A DNA stretch of 64,000 nucleotides from VAZQ01 sp963841105 (GTDB lineage Bacteria; Pseudomonadota; Alphaproteobacteria; Rhizobiales; Xanthobacteraceae): contig CAWJCB010000024.1 of assembly GCA_963841105.1 (NCBI GenBank), positions 62,001-126,000 on the forward strand, in the 5' to 3' direction. Positions 55,655 through 64,000 of this stretch are shown in pieces. A program made the translations under genes and the position numbers. Each line of letters opens with the position of its first letter. The first letter of the stretch is position 1. Under the pieces are notes generated by a model, which was not told the DNA's origin, did not search any database, and saw only the letters and a program-made list of their open reading frames with translations.

Positions 55655-56356
55655 TCAATACCGCCGGAAGAGTGCCACCATTTTCCCTTGGATGCGGACG
55701 CGGTTAGGAGGGAGAATCCGCACTTCATAAGTGCCATTGGCGGGCTCAAGCGCGATCGACGCACCCCGCCTGCGGAAGCGCTTCAGCGTGGCCTCCTCGT
55801 CGTCGATCAGCGCAACGACGATGTCGCCTGTTTCCGCCCCGTTAACCTTTTTTATCACCGCGATATCGCCATCGAGGATTCCCGCATCGATCATGCTGTC
55901 GCCGCGCACCTCCAACGCGAAGTGTTCGCCGCTGGAGAGGACATCAGGCGGCATGTTGATCACGTGGCTCTTGGTCTGGATCGCCTCTATCGGTGTGCCC
56001 GCTGCAATCCGCCCCATCACGGGCACCGCGACAGGCCGGCCGCCTTCTTCCTCGGATGAGGTGCGCACACGTCCAAGGTTTCCTTCGATGACGCTGGGAG
56101 TGAACCCCCGCGAGCGCCCCGCGCCTACACCATGGGCAACCGACTCGGGGAGCTTGATTACCTCAATTGCCCGAGCACGATTGGGAAGGCGCCTGATGAA
56201 GCCGCGTTCCTCGAGTGCCGTGATCAGGCGATGAATTCCCGATTTAGAGCGAAGATCCAGCGCGTCCTTCATCTCGTCGAAGGAAGGTGGCACGCCGGCC
56301 TCTTTCAGGCGCTCGTGAATGAAGCGTAGCAGCTCGAATTGTTTCCGCGTTAGCAT
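55655..56356 (-). CDS. lexA: SOS repressor LexA
   Basis: 233 residues. N-terminal winged helix (MLTRKQFELLRFIHERLKE, PPSFDEMKDALDLRSKSGIH), then the self-cleavage domain with Ala119-Gly120 (IAAGTP), nucleophile Ser154 (GDSMIDAG) and general base Lys192 (ATLKRF). The ATG at 56356 fits the family start; a TTG at 56362 is in frame. A perfect GTTC-N7-GTTC box at 56413-56427 and an imperfect one at 56386-56400 lie just upstream, so it is autoregulated. The same box type precedes the small gene at 30727. Confidence 0.97.
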   Translation of the reverse strand: MLTRKQFELLRFIHERLKEAGVPPSFDEMKDALDLRSKSGIHRLITALEERGFIRRLPNRARAIEVIKLPESVAHGVGAGRSRGFTPSVIEGNLGRVRTSSEEEGGRPVAVPVMGRIAAGTPIEAIQTKSHVINMPPDVLSSGEHFALEVRGDSMIDAGILDGDIAVIKKVNGAETGDIVVALIDDEEATLKRFRRRGASIALEPANGTYEVRILPPNRVRIQGKMVALFRRY

Positions 56357-56385
56357 TGCCAATCTTCCCCTAGAACAACTCGTCG

Positions 56386-56427
56386 AAACAAATCATGAAC
56401 ATAGTTTTATCTGTTCCATATGTGTTC
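56386..56427. promoter_or_regulatory. LexA operator(s) upstream of lexA
   Basis: GTTC-N7-GTTC exact at 56413-56427, and an imperfect AAAC-N7-GAAC at 56386-56400. They lie 30-71 bases before the lexA start codon. Confidence 0.85.
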
Positions 56428-56459
56428 CGCAACCCTTTAATTTACGTGAACGACCTCAA

Positions 56460-57671
56460 TTAGACCCCCAGGCGGAGAATTTGACATGCGGCGCCCGCTT
56501 GAAGAGCCGGAGCGTGGGGGGCCCGAATCAAAAGACAGTCGGCTTCGGCCAGAGGAGAAAGCATGGAACTATCCTGCATGGGAAAAGGCGTGGCGATCGG
56601 TGGTCCGCCCGGGTCGCAGGTGAGCCGCGCGCGGAGGTAATCGGCACGCTCGTCGTTCTGCGGCAAATCGCAGCCGAGCAGAGCTATTTCGGGAAAAGGC
56701 TCGACGTCAGAACGTCCTCCCAGGCGCCGAATGAGCGGCAGCAGGAAGAGTACCGCGCAAACGTAAGCCGAAACCGGATTGCCGGGTAGTCCGAGCACAT
56801 GCATGGTGCCGAGCCGGCCGTGCAGCATTGGCCGGCCGGGCCGCATCGCCACCTTCCAGAATGATAGCGCAAGTTGCTCCGCCGAAAGCGCGTTGCGGAC
56901 TAAGTCATAGTCACCGACCGATGCGCCTCCGGATGTCGCAAGGATGTCGGCGCCCTGATCCCGCGCCCGCCGCACCGCTTCCACGATCTTATCCAGACGG
57001 TCGGGAACCACGCCAAGGTCTGTCACCTCGCCACCTTCCCGGCGCGCCATTGCCGTGGTGGCGTAGCCGTTGGAGTAGACAATCTCGCCGGGGCCTGGTG
57101 AAGAACCTGGCATCACCAACTCGTCGCCCGTGGCCAGAACTGCGAGTTTGGGTCGCCGGTGCACTGACACGCTGGCATGGTTCATGGCCGCAGCCAACGC
57201 AAGGTCGCGGTCGCTGAGGCGATGCCCTTTGCGAAGAAGCACCGCGCCGCGCTGGAAATCCATCCCTTCCAGACGGACGTGCTTGCCCTTGGGAGCTGCA
57301 ACGGTAACGACGACGGTGTTGCCCTCGCGCACCGTATTCTCCTGGATCACGATAGTGTCACTGCCCTCGGGCAGGAGCCCGCCCGTGAAGATGCGGGCGG
57401 CTTCGCCCCTGCCCACCGTGCCCTGGAAAGGATGGCCCGCCGCCACTTCTCCCACAAGTTTCAGACGGGCGGGAATCAGCACAATGTCAACGGCGCGCAC
57501 GGCATAGCCGTCCATCGCCGAGACGTCGGCTGGCGGTTGGGTTCGCAAGGCCGCAAGGTCGGCGACGAGCACGCGGCCGTGCGCCTGCGCGATCGGAACG
57601 CATTCAGCGGGGAGGGAATGGGTGTCGGCGAGAACGCGGGAAAGCGCCTCCGCAACAGGCATTAGCCCCAC
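56460..57671 (-). CDS. moeA: Molybdopterin molybdenumtransferase MoeA
   Basis: Inserts molybdate into adenylylated molybdopterin, 403 residues. PPADVSAMDGYAVRA, FTGGLLPEGSDTIVIQE, LATGDELV, TSGGASVGDYD and GLPGNPVSAYVCAVLFLLP are gephyrin-family blocks. The GTG at 57671 has AAGGAG with a six-base spacer; an ATG three codons in is the alternative. It lies three bases after moaC in the trp-mo operon. Confidence 0.95.
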   Translation of the reverse strand: MGLMPVAEALSRVLADTHSLPAECVPIAQAHGRVLVADLAALRTQPPADVSAMDGYAVRAVDIVLIPARLKLVGEVAAGHPFQGTVGRGEAARIFTGGLLPEGSDTIVIQENTVREGNTVVVTVAAPKGKHVRLEGMDFQRGAVLLRKGHRLSDRDLALAAAMNHASVSVHRRPKLAVLATGDELVMPGSSPGPGEIVYSNGYATTAMARREGGEVTDLGVVPDRLDKIVEAVRRARDQGADILATSGGASVGDYDLVRNALSAEQLALSFWKVAMRPGRPMLHGRLGTMHVLGLPGNPVSAYVCAVLFLLPLIRRLGGRSDVEPFPEIALLGCDLPQNDERADYLRARLTCDPGGPPIATPFPMQDSSMLSPLAEADCLLIRAPHAPALQAGAACQILRLGV

Positions 57672-57674
57672 GGC

Positions 57675-58164
57675 TCACTCCTTGGCGCGGTAGTGTCCGG
57701 ATTTGCCGCCGTGCTTCTCCAACAAGTGGATACCCTCGATGCGCACGCCGCGTTCAACTGCCTTGACCATGTCGTAGATGGTCAGGCACGCCACTGCCAC
57801 GGCCGTCAGCGCTTCCATCTCCACGCCGGTCTTTCCGTTCACCTTGACGGTCGCGCGGACATACACTCCGGGTAGCTCAGGGTCTGGCGACAGCTCGACG
57901 ACAACGTTGGAGACCGCAAGAGGGTGGCAAAGCGGAATGAGCTCATGGGTACGTTTTGACGCCATTATTCCTGCAATGCGGGCAACCCCAAGCACATCGC
58001 CTTTCTTGGCCTCGCCTTTGCGGACGAGATCGAGGGTTTTTGCGGCCATGACGACCCGACCTTCAGCCACCGCCACACGTTGGCTGAGCGGCTTGGCCGA
58101 GACGTTCAACCATCTTCGCCTCACCGCTGCGGCCGACGTGCGTGAGCTTGACCGCTTGCGCCAC
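57675..58164 (-). CDS. moaC: Cyclic pyranopterin monophosphate synthase MoaC (5' end frameshifted)
   Basis: Second step of molybdopterin synthesis. The body is intact: KPLSQRVAVAEG, ELIPLCHPLAVSNV, GKTGVEMEALTAVAVACLTIYDMVKA and KHGGKSGHYR. The N-terminus is broken: a GTG at 58164, six bases after GGAG, reads AQAVKLTHVGRSGEAKMV, then leaves frame. Deleting one base from plus-strand GTTC at 58104-58107 gives MVDVSAKP and joins it, 162 residues in total. Left as written, translation would have to start at an unconserved GTG at 58124. It begins three bases after the trpC stop. Confidence 0.93.
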
Positions 58165-58167
58165 CGC

Positions 58168-58986
58168 CTACTCCGCAGCGCTCAGACGAGCTTGCGATCC
58201 GCGCAGGAGAGTGCGAGTGGCTGCTTCGACATCGGACTCGCGCATCAAGCTTTCACCGACGAGAAATGTGGAGATGCCGCACGCGTGGAGCCATTCGAGA
58301 TCAGCGTGAGTGGAAATTCCACTTTCGCTCACCCCGATGCGGTCCGTGGGGATGAGGGCCGCGAGCTTCTTGCTTGTCTCGATCGAGGTCACGAACGTTT
58401 TAAGGTCGCGATTGTTGATCCCGACAAGGCGTGAGCGCCGTCGCAGCGCGCGTTCGAGCTCGCGTTCATCATGGACTTCGATCAGGGCGTCCATGCCAAG
58501 CGCTTGCGCGGCTTGTTCAAGGTCCGCCGCAATTGCGTCATCCACCGCGGCGAGAATGATCAGGATGGCGTCAGCACCCCAGACGCGCGCCTCAAACACC
58601 TGATAAACGTCAAACATGAAATCCTTGCGCAGTACTGGCAGCCCGGTCGCAGCTCGTGCTAGCGCCAGATGGTCCGGCTGTCCCAGGAACGAAGGCGCGT
58701 CGGTGAGCACCGATAACGCAGCGGCTCCACCTGCTTGATAAGCCTGGGCAACGGCCGCGGGATCAAAATCCTGGCGGATCACTCCCTTCGAGGGGCTTGC
58801 CTTCTTAACTTCGGCGATGAGCGAGAACATGCCACATTTGTGCTGGCGCTCGATTGCGCCGATAAATCCTCGTGGAGCAGCGACTGATCTGGCTTGTGCC
58901 TCTAAATACGCCTGCGAACGCATGCGCTTGGCCGCGGCGATCTCTTCGCGCTTATACGCCTCGATCTTGCGCAAGATGTCGCTCAT
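58168..58986 (-). CDS. trpC: Indole-3-glycerol phosphate synthase
   Basis: Fourth step of tryptophan synthesis, 272 residues, TIM barrel, not fused to trpF. IAEVKKASPSKGVI with the catalytic Lys-Ser, LRKDFMFDVYQV, LIEVHDERELERAL, GINNRDLKTF and SESGISTHADL are in order. ATG at 58986. Seven bases after trpD, and moaC follows. Confidence 0.96.
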   Translation of the reverse strand: MSDILRKIEAYKREEIAAAKRMRSQAYLEAQARSVAAPRGFIGAIERQHKCGMFSLIAEVKKASPSKGVIRQDFDPAAVAQAYQAGGAAALSVLTDAPSFLGQPDHLALARAATGLPVLRKDFMFDVYQVFEARVWGADAILIILAAVDDAIAADLEQAAQALGMDALIEVHDERELERALRRRSRLVGINNRDLKTFVTSIETSKKLAALIPTDRIGVSESGISTHADLEWLHACGISTFLVGESLMRESDVEAATRTLLRGSQARLSAAE

Positions 58987-58993
58987 GTAATTT

Positions 58994-60010
58994 TCATGCG
59001 TTCGAGACCGCGACCAGGCGCTCAAGCCGTTCGTGGGCTTCTCCGGAGTCGATCGAGCGCTGGGCAAGCGCCACCGCCTGTTTCAGATCTTTTGCGCGCC
59101 CCGCCACTATCAAGGCGGCGGCTGCATTGAGAACCGCGATATCGCGGAACGGACATTTTTCGCCTTTGAGCACCGCCCTCAGATGGCGCGCATTCTCGTC
59201 CGCCGTCCCGCCGCGCAATGCCTCCGGTTTGACTCTCGCGAGCCCCACTTCCTCGGGCGTAATCTCAAAGCTGCGCACTTTGCCGGTCTCGAGCGCGGCG
59301 ACATGAGTGAGGCCCGATGTCGTGATCTCGTCGAGCCCGTCGGAGCCGTGCACCACCCAGGCGGCTTCGCAACCGAGATTCCTCAAAACCTGCGCCAGCG
59401 GCTCAAGCCAATGACGCGAGAACACGCCGACCATCTGCCGTTTGACGCTTGCCGGATTCGACAGGGGGCCGAGAAGGTTGAAAATGGTACGCGTTCCAAG
59501 CTCAACGCGCGTGGGACCGACATTTTTCATCGCGGGGTGATGTGCGGGTGCAAACATGAAGCCTATATCCGCTTGCTCAATACAGCCCGCAATTCGCTCC
59601 GGAGACAAGTCGATGTTGACCCCGAGTGCGCTCAGCACGTCAGCCGCCCCTGATCGCGACGAAAGCGCGCGATTGCCGTGCTTGGCAACAGGAACCCCGG
59701 CGCCTGCCACGATCAGAGCGGCGCAGGTCGAAATGTTGAACGAACCTGAAGCATCCCCCCCCGTTCCGACGACGTCGATGGCGTCGGCCGGAGCGAGAAC
59801 GCGCAGCATTTTCTCGCGCATCGCCGTGACCGCCCCGGTGATCTCGTCAACCGTCTCACCGCGCACGCGCAAGGCCATCAACAGGCCGCCCATCTGAGAA
59901 GGCGTTGCTTCTCCCGACATCATGGTGTTGAAGCCGCGCGCCGCCTCTTCGCGCGTCAGCGCAGCGCCACTCGCAGCCTTGGCGATCAGCCCTTTGAATT
60001 CGTCGCTCAC
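58994..60010 (-). CDS. trpD: Anthranilate phosphoribosyltransferase
   Basis: Second committed step of tryptophan synthesis, 338 residues. PRPP loop DVVGTGGDASGSFNISTCAA, KHGNRALSSRSGAADVLSALG, and NLLGPLSNPA are diagnostic. The start is a GTG overlapping the trpG stop, so the two are translationally coupled. Confidence 0.96.
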   Translation of the reverse strand: MSDEFKGLIAKAASGAALTREEAARGFNTMMSGEATPSQMGGLLMALRVRGETVDEITGAVTAMREKMLRVLAPADAIDVVGTGGDASGSFNISTCAALIVAGAGVPVAKHGNRALSSRSGAADVLSALGVNIDLSPERIAGCIEQADIGFMFAPAHHPAMKNVGPTRVELGTRTIFNLLGPLSNPASVKRQMVGVFSRHWLEPLAQVLRNLGCEAAWVVHGSDGLDEITTSGLTHVAALETGKVRSFEITPEEVGLARVKPEALRGGTADENARHLRAVLKGEKCPFRDIAVLNAAAALIVAGRAKDLKQAVALAQRSIDSGEAHERLERLVAVSNA

Positions 60011-60648
60011 GTTGCTTTCACCGTATCGCGCCGGGCTGGGCGATTATCAATTGAGTCCCGGCGGTGGGAGGCGTTCCAGGCCGCTGCGATGTCCAGAAAA
60101 TTCCGCAAGATAGTGTGGCCGTGCTCCGATGCGATGCTCTCAGGATGAAATTGCACTCCATGCACCGGAAGGGTGCGATGGGCAAGGCCCATGATCAAGC
60201 CGCCATCGGTCTCGGCTGTGACCAGCAGATCGTCAGGCAGAGTGCGACGCTCGACCACCAGCGAATGGTAACGCGTAGCCAGGAACGAGCCATTGAGCCC
60301 GCGGAAGACGCTCTCGGCGTGGTGCGCAATCTCCGAAAGTTTGCCGTGCATTGGCGTTGGCGCCCGCACGACCACACCTCCGAATGCCTGTCCTATGGCT
60401 TGATGGCCAAGGCAAACCCCGAGAATCGGAATGGAGGATGCTGCCTCCGCGACAAGCCTTAGACAGATGCCTGCCTCGTTTGGGGTGCAGGGACCCGGGG
60501 AAAGAACGATCCCGTCGGGCTCCATCTCCATGGTTTGCTCGACGGTAATCCTGTCATTCCGATGTACAACGACCTCCGCGCCGAGCTCACCTAGATAGTG
60601 AAACAGGTTGAAGGTGAAGCTGTCGTAATTGTCGATTAGAACGAGCAT
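60007..60648 (-). CDS. trpG: Anthranilate synthase component II (glutamine amidotransferase)
   Basis: 213 residues, class I amidotransferase supplying ammonia to TrpE. Nucleophile Cys in LGVCLGHQAIGQAFGG; His and Glu in VHGVQFHPESI. NYDSFTFNLFHYL at the start and LSPGPCTPNEAG are typical. ATG at 60648. It is separate from trpE here, unlike the fused trpE(G) of Rhizobiaceae. A 191-base gap precedes it. Confidence 0.96.
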   Translation of the reverse strand: MLVLIDNYDSFTFNLFHYLGELGAEVVVHRNDRITVEQTMEMEPDGIVLSPGPCTPNEAGICLRLVAEAASSIPILGVCLGHQAIGQAFGGVVVRAPTPMHGKLSEIAHHAESVFRGLNGSFLATRYHSLVVERRTLPDDLLVTAETDGGLIMGLAHRTLPVHGVQFHPESIASEHGHTILRNFLDIAAAWNASHRRDSIDNRPARRDTVKAT

Positions 60649-60839
60649 ATCGAAAATGCAGTGCACTCAGTGTGTTATGTTGCCCTCACGGGGTGCAACG
60701 GCGACGCACTCCGACGCGGTACGGGTGTGCCCATCAAGGCACGCGCACCGTATTAGCAGAACCTGGAAGCGGACAATCAGCAATCGCAAATCCACCGTCG
60801 CCACTGTTAGGCCTAATCCTGACGTTCAAGCAATACAAC

Positions 60840-61319
60840 TCAGCCTCTATGGATCGGATCGACCCATAGTACCTCGTCCGGCTTCTCTACCGGCTCGATG
60901 TCGAGATTGACGACGACGGCCTCGTTATCGCTGCGCACCAGCACGCATTCGAGCGGCTCTGACCGGCTGGCATTGATCTCCTGGTGGGGCACGAAGGGCG
61001 GCACATAGATGAAGTCACCCGGGCCAGCTTCGGCCGTGAATTCAAGCCTTTCACCCCAGCGCATGCGCGCTCTTCCGCGCACCACATAGATGACGCTTTC
61101 GAGCTCGCCGTGATGATGCGCCCCAGTCTTGGCGTTCGGCCGAATGTTCACTGTCCCAGCCCAGAGCTTTTGTGCACCGACACGCGCGAAATTGATGGCC
61201 GCCTTGCGATCCATCCCAGCCGTCTGCGCAGTATTGGAGTCGAGCGAACCGGCAGGGATGACGCGCACGCCATCATGCTTCCACTTGCCAAGTTCCGCCG
61301 GATCAGCCGGGTTCATCAT
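60840..61319 (-). CDS. Cupin-domain protein inside the trp operon
   Basis: 159 residues, ATG at 61319 with GAGGTG four bases upstream. One cupin barrel with metal-binding pattern GAHHHGELESVIYVVRGRARMRWG and, later, YVPPFVPHQEIN. There is no signal peptide. Cupins of this length act as isomerases, dioxygenases or sensors; the sequence does not say which. It sits between trpE and trpG in the same direction with 43 and 191 base gaps, so co-transcription is likely and a role tied to anthranilate or tryptophan is possible but unproven. Confidence 0.8.
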   Translation of the reverse strand: MMNPADPAELGKWKHDGVRVIPAGSLDSNTAQTAGMDRKAAINFARVGAQKLWAGTVNIRPNAKTGAHHHGELESVIYVVRGRARMRWGERLEFTAEAGPGDFIYVPPFVPHQEINASRSEPLECVLVRSDNEAVVVNLDIEPVEKPDEVLWVDPIHRG

Positions 61320-61362
61320 GTCGCACCTCGGAAATAAAGCGGCGCCTTCTCGAATTGAGCAT

Positions 61363-62877
61363 TCAGATTGGCGGCGCGGTTTGCCCCGCGAAGCGTTTCG
61401 CTTCCTCAGCGGCGCGGAAGAGCGCCTTTGCCTTGTCCACGCATTCCTGCTGCTCAGACTTGGGATTGGAATCCGCAACGATGCCAGCGCCCGCCTGAAC
61501 ATACATCATTCCGTCCTTGATAAGAGCAGTTCGCAGCGTAATACAGCTGTCGAGCTCTCCCGTTGCAGAGAAATAGCCCACCGATCCGGCATAAAGCCCG
61601 CGCTTTTCCTTTTCCAATTCCTCGATGATCTGCATCGCCCGCACTTTCGGCGCCCCGGAGACGGTGCCTGCCGGAAACCCAGCGATTAGTGCATCGAGAG
61701 AATCCCTGTTTGCATCGAGCTTGCCCTCAACGTTCGAGACGATGTGCATGACTTGGCTGAAACGCTCGATCAGGAACTGATCAGTGACCGTGACTGTCGC
61801 TGTGCGGGATACCCGGCCAACGTCGTTGCGACCGAGATCCAGCAACATGAGATGCTCCGCGCGCTCTTTCGGGTCAGTCAACAGAGCGGCCTCAAGAGCC
61901 TTGTCCTCTTGCGGAGTGAGCCCGCGCGGACGCGTCCCCGCCAACGGCCGAACCGTTACGGTCCCATCGCGCACGCGGACCAGGATTTCCGGACTTGAAC
62001 CCGCAACCGCAAAGCTGCCGAAATCCAGAAAATACAGAAAGGGTGCGGGGTTGATACGCCGCAGCGCCCGGTAGAGCGCAAAGGGCGGCAGCTCGAAGGG
62101 GGTCTGAAAACGTTGCGATAGCACAACCTGGAAAATATCCCCTGCCGCGATGTAATCCTTGGCAATACCGACCATCCGCTCGAACTCGGTCGACGGCGTG
62201 TTGGAGGTCGGCCAAACACTGAGCGGTCCCCCCTTCATGCGGGATGGAGAATGCGCAAGCGGCGCATCGAGCGCTTCCACCAGAGCGGCGAGTTGCTGGC
62301 CTGCATGCTCAAAGGCAGCCTCGGGCGAAACGCCGGCGATCGGACGCACCGGAGTGACGATCGTCATGGTATCAGTAAGGGCGTCGAAGACGACCACGAT
62401 CGTCGGGCGCAAAAGCATGGCATCGGGGATGCCGATGGGATCGGGATTGCGGCTGGGAAGATGCTCCATCAGGCGCACCATATCGTAGCCCAGATACCCA
62501 AAAATGCCGGCAGCCATCGGAGGCAGAGATTTGGGGAGCTCGATGCGACTCTCGCCAATGACCGCGCGAAGCGATGCGAGCGGCGGCTCGGTGCACGGTC
62601 TGAATTCGTTGAGGGCTTGCCCGGTGCGACGGACCTGCGCTCGTCCCGCGACTGTGCGCCAGACGAGATCAGGATCAAGCCCGATGATCGAATAGCGCCC
62701 GCGAACCTCGCCGCCCTCCACCGATTCCAGCAGAAAGCTCATGGGTCGCTGCCCGGCTATTTTCAGGAATGCAGAAACCGGTGTTTCCAGATCGGATACA
62801 AGGGTGGTCCAGACAACCTGCGGCTCGCCACGGGCGTAGCGCCTCGCAAACGCCGTGGCTGGAGGCTCGATCTGCAT
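61363..62877 (-). CDS. trpE: Anthranilate synthase component I
   Basis: Converts chorismate with ammonia to anthranilate, 504 residues. The Trp feedback site LLES (FLLESVEGGEVRGRYS) and the catalytic blocks PLAGTRPRGL, DLGRNDVGRVS, FPAGTVSGAPKVRAM and YAGSVGYFSATGELD are intact. ATG at 62877, 11 bases after ppiD, which leaves no room for a dedicated attenuator between the two genes. Confidence 0.96.
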   Translation of the reverse strand: MQIEPPATAFARRYARGEPQVVWTTLVSDLETPVSAFLKIAGQRPMSFLLESVEGGEVRGRYSIIGLDPDLVWRTVAGRAQVRRTGQALNEFRPCTEPPLASLRAVIGESRIELPKSLPPMAAGIFGYLGYDMVRLMEHLPSRNPDPIGIPDAMLLRPTIVVVFDALTDTMTIVTPVRPIAGVSPEAAFEHAGQQLAALVEALDAPLAHSPSRMKGGPLSVWPTSNTPSTEFERMVGIAKDYIAAGDIFQVVLSQRFQTPFELPPFALYRALRRINPAPFLYFLDFGSFAVAGSSPEILVRVRDGTVTVRPLAGTRPRGLTPQEDKALEAALLTDPKERAEHLMLLDLGRNDVGRVSRTATVTVTDQFLIERFSQVMHIVSNVEGKLDANRDSLDALIAGFPAGTVSGAPKVRAMQIIEELEKEKRGLYAGSVGYFSATGELDSCITLRTALIKDGMMYVQAGAGIVADSNPKSEQQECVDKAKALFRAAEEAKRFAGQTAPPI

Positions 62878-62888
62878 AAGGCGAGAGG

Positions 62889-64000
62889 TCAGTCGATGTC
62901 GGGGGCGCCGGCTCCGCCGCTGATCACCTGGCTAAGAGCGCTCCTGTTGATGGTGACGCCTGCCTCGGTCTGCAGATGGCCAATGTACTCGCCGAGCACG
63001 TCATCCGAGAGGCCCCGATTGAGCGTTTCAGCCGTGCGCTTGGAATCGTCGGACTGGGCATCAAGCGGCGGGACCGATATGTCGGTCACGCGAAATACGA
63101 TTTGCTCGCTGGGCTGCGCCGCATCGGCTTTTCCGATTTCATTTTTGCCTGTGCGGAAGATTGCCTCCAGCGAGGTCGCCGAAAGTGGTCCCGAGGGTTG
63201 ACCGCGCTTGATTCCGGTCAAGGTCTCAACCTTGAGATGGTCCGCAGCAGCGGCATCCGCGAGCGTCGCTCCACCTTTCAGCTTTTCCACAATTTCGGAC
63301 GCCTTCTCGTTGAGCCTTTTCGCCAGCTCCTGCTCGCGCCAGCGCAGCTCTACCTGGTCTTTAACTTCGTCAAGGGCGCGCTCCCGCGAGGGAGTTATTC
63401 CAGCCACGTCGTACCAGATGTATCCCTCCTGAAATTGCAGCGGATCACGCTCGATGCCCACCTCCGTGGTAAACGCGGCCTCCAGCAAACGCTGCTGATC
63501 TTGGAGCTGGACCGGTGTCCCATTTGGATCACGGCCGGATCGGTCGATTGCCGGGATGGTTCTGGCAGGGAGTTTGAGGCTCTCCGCGGCCTCCGCCAGC
63601 GTCTTACCCTCCGAGCGCGTATCCTCGATCTTGTCGTAGAGCTTCAACACCTCGGATTTCGCGCGCGCGGTCGCAAGCTCCTGCTTGAGCTCGCCTGCGA
63701 CGTCTTGGAACGACCGGACTTGCTCCGGCTCAATCTTGAGCACACGAAGGAGCACAGACCCGAAACGTCCCTGCACGGGGGCGCTCACCTCCCCCTCCTT
63801 GAGGGCGAATGCAGCATCGGCGACGGGACGATCGATCATGGCGGCCTTGCTGACAGTGCCAAGATCGATGTCCTTCTCGGTTTTGCCGAGCCCTTTGGCG
63901 ATATCCTCAAAGCTCGTGCCCTGAGCTATTCGTTGTGCTGCTTGCTCGGCCGCTTCAACACTTGGAAAACTGATCTGCTCGATATGCCTGCGTTCCGGCG
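62889..64000 (-). CDS. ppiD: Peptidylprolyl isomerase PpiD/SurA-like, C-terminal part (continues beyond window)
   Basis: Periplasmic folding factor anchored to the inner membrane, cut off at the window's right edge. Visible, from the edge: the end of the parvulin domain (IAQGTSFEDIAKGLG, LGTVSKAAMIDRPVADAAFALKEGEVSAPVQGRFGSVLLRV), then the long C-terminal helical region with heptad-like Glu/Lys/Leu segments. The frame is open to the last base. PpiD rather than SurA is favoured by the extended C-terminus and by synteny upstream of trpE. Confidence 0.88.
   Translation of the reverse strand, partial: PERRHIEQISFPSVEAAEQAAQRIAQGTSFEDIAKGLGKTEKDIDLGTVSKAAMIDRPVADAAFALKEGEVSAPVQGRFGSVLLRVLKIEPEQVRSFQDVAGELKQELATARAKSEVLKLYDKIEDTRSEGKTLAEAAESLKLPARTIPAIDRSGRDPNGTPVQLQDQQRLLEAAFTTEVGIERDPLQFQEGYIWYDVAGITPSRERALDEVKDQVELRWREQELAKRLNEKASEIVEKLKGGATLADAAAADHLKVETLTGIKRGQPSGPLSATSLEAIFRTGKNEIGKADAAQPSEQIVFRVTDISVPPLDAQSDDSKRTAETLNRGLSDDVLGEYIGHLQTEAGVTINRSALSQVISGGAGAPDID

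Noticed and set aside
11914..58107. Programmed +1 ribosomal frameshifting at the five GTTC sites
   Set aside because: No slippery stop-codon context such as CUU-UGA, no common stimulator, and in moaC the mRNA reads GAAC rather than GTTC, so a shared translational mechanism is not possible.
60649..60839. trp attenuator upstream of trpG
   Set aside because: No leader peptide with tandem Trp codons and no clear terminator/antiterminator pair.

Overview
The window is a GC-rich chromosomal segment of an alphaproteobacterium of the order Hyphomicrobiales (Rhizobiales), most likely in the Bradyrhizobium/Rhodopseudomonas/Xanthobacteraceae range. The evidence is gene order and protein family type: lon-hup-nuo, rnj-mce-DUF1467-proS-lolCD-dnaE, rpsB-tsf-pyrH-frr-uppS-cdsA-dxr-rseP-bamA-fabZ-lpxA-lpxI-lpxB-gltA-gltX, and comEC-lexA-moeA-moaC-trpCDG-trpE, together with GTTC-N7-GTTC LexA boxes. 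The genus cannot be fixed from sequence reading alone.

Layout. 1-3.3 kb: 3' end of lon, a secreted hypothetical protein, tRNA-Val, hupB and tRNA-Asp. 3.3-5.6 kb: a decayed insertion bounded by tRNA-Asp and a second 50-bp copy of its 3' half. It holds a recombinase relic, a ribbon-helix-helix relic and two very small single-span membrane proteins, one behind a CRP-like palindrome. 5.7-7.3 kb: a truncated MmgE/PrpD gene and a BKACE (DUF849) gene. 7.5-23 kb: the complete 14-subunit complex I operon nuoA-N, interrupted by a FlK-type thioesterase between nuoC and nuoD and by two small hypothetical genes. 23-30.4 kb: birA, rnj, mce, small envelope proteins, proS and lolCD. 30.4-34.4 kb: a palindromic repeat, a LexA-controlled promoter driving a 32-residue membrane protein, then dnaE. 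34.7-48.4 kb: translation, isoprenoid, phospholipid, outer-membrane and lipid A genes. 48.4-56.4 kb: gltA, gltX, glnS, comEC and lexA. 56.4-64 kb: a leftward run of ppiD-trpE-cupin-trpG-trpD-trpC-moaC-moeA.

Most of the window is housekeeping. The genes cooperate in respiration (complex I), biotin and branched-chain/propionate metabolism (birA, mce), lipoprotein and outer-membrane assembly (lolCD, rseP, bamA), lipid A (lpxA, lpxI, lpxB, fabZ), protein synthesis and tryptophan/molybdopterin synthesis.

Four points stand out. (1) A 32-residue single-span membrane protein sits under a promoter carrying two perfect LexA boxes, which makes it a candidate SidA-like SOS division inhibitor. (2) Five conserved genes (nuoF, nuoH, bamA, lpxA, moaC) each carry a +1 frameshift that is repaired by deleting one T from a plus-strand GTTC. 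This uniform signature points to systematic sequence error rather than gene decay. (3) A thioesterase with the exact Thr42/Glu50/His76 triad of fluoroacetyl-CoA thioesterase FlK is translationally coupled inside the nuo operon. (4) lpxD is missing from its usual place between bamA and fabZ.
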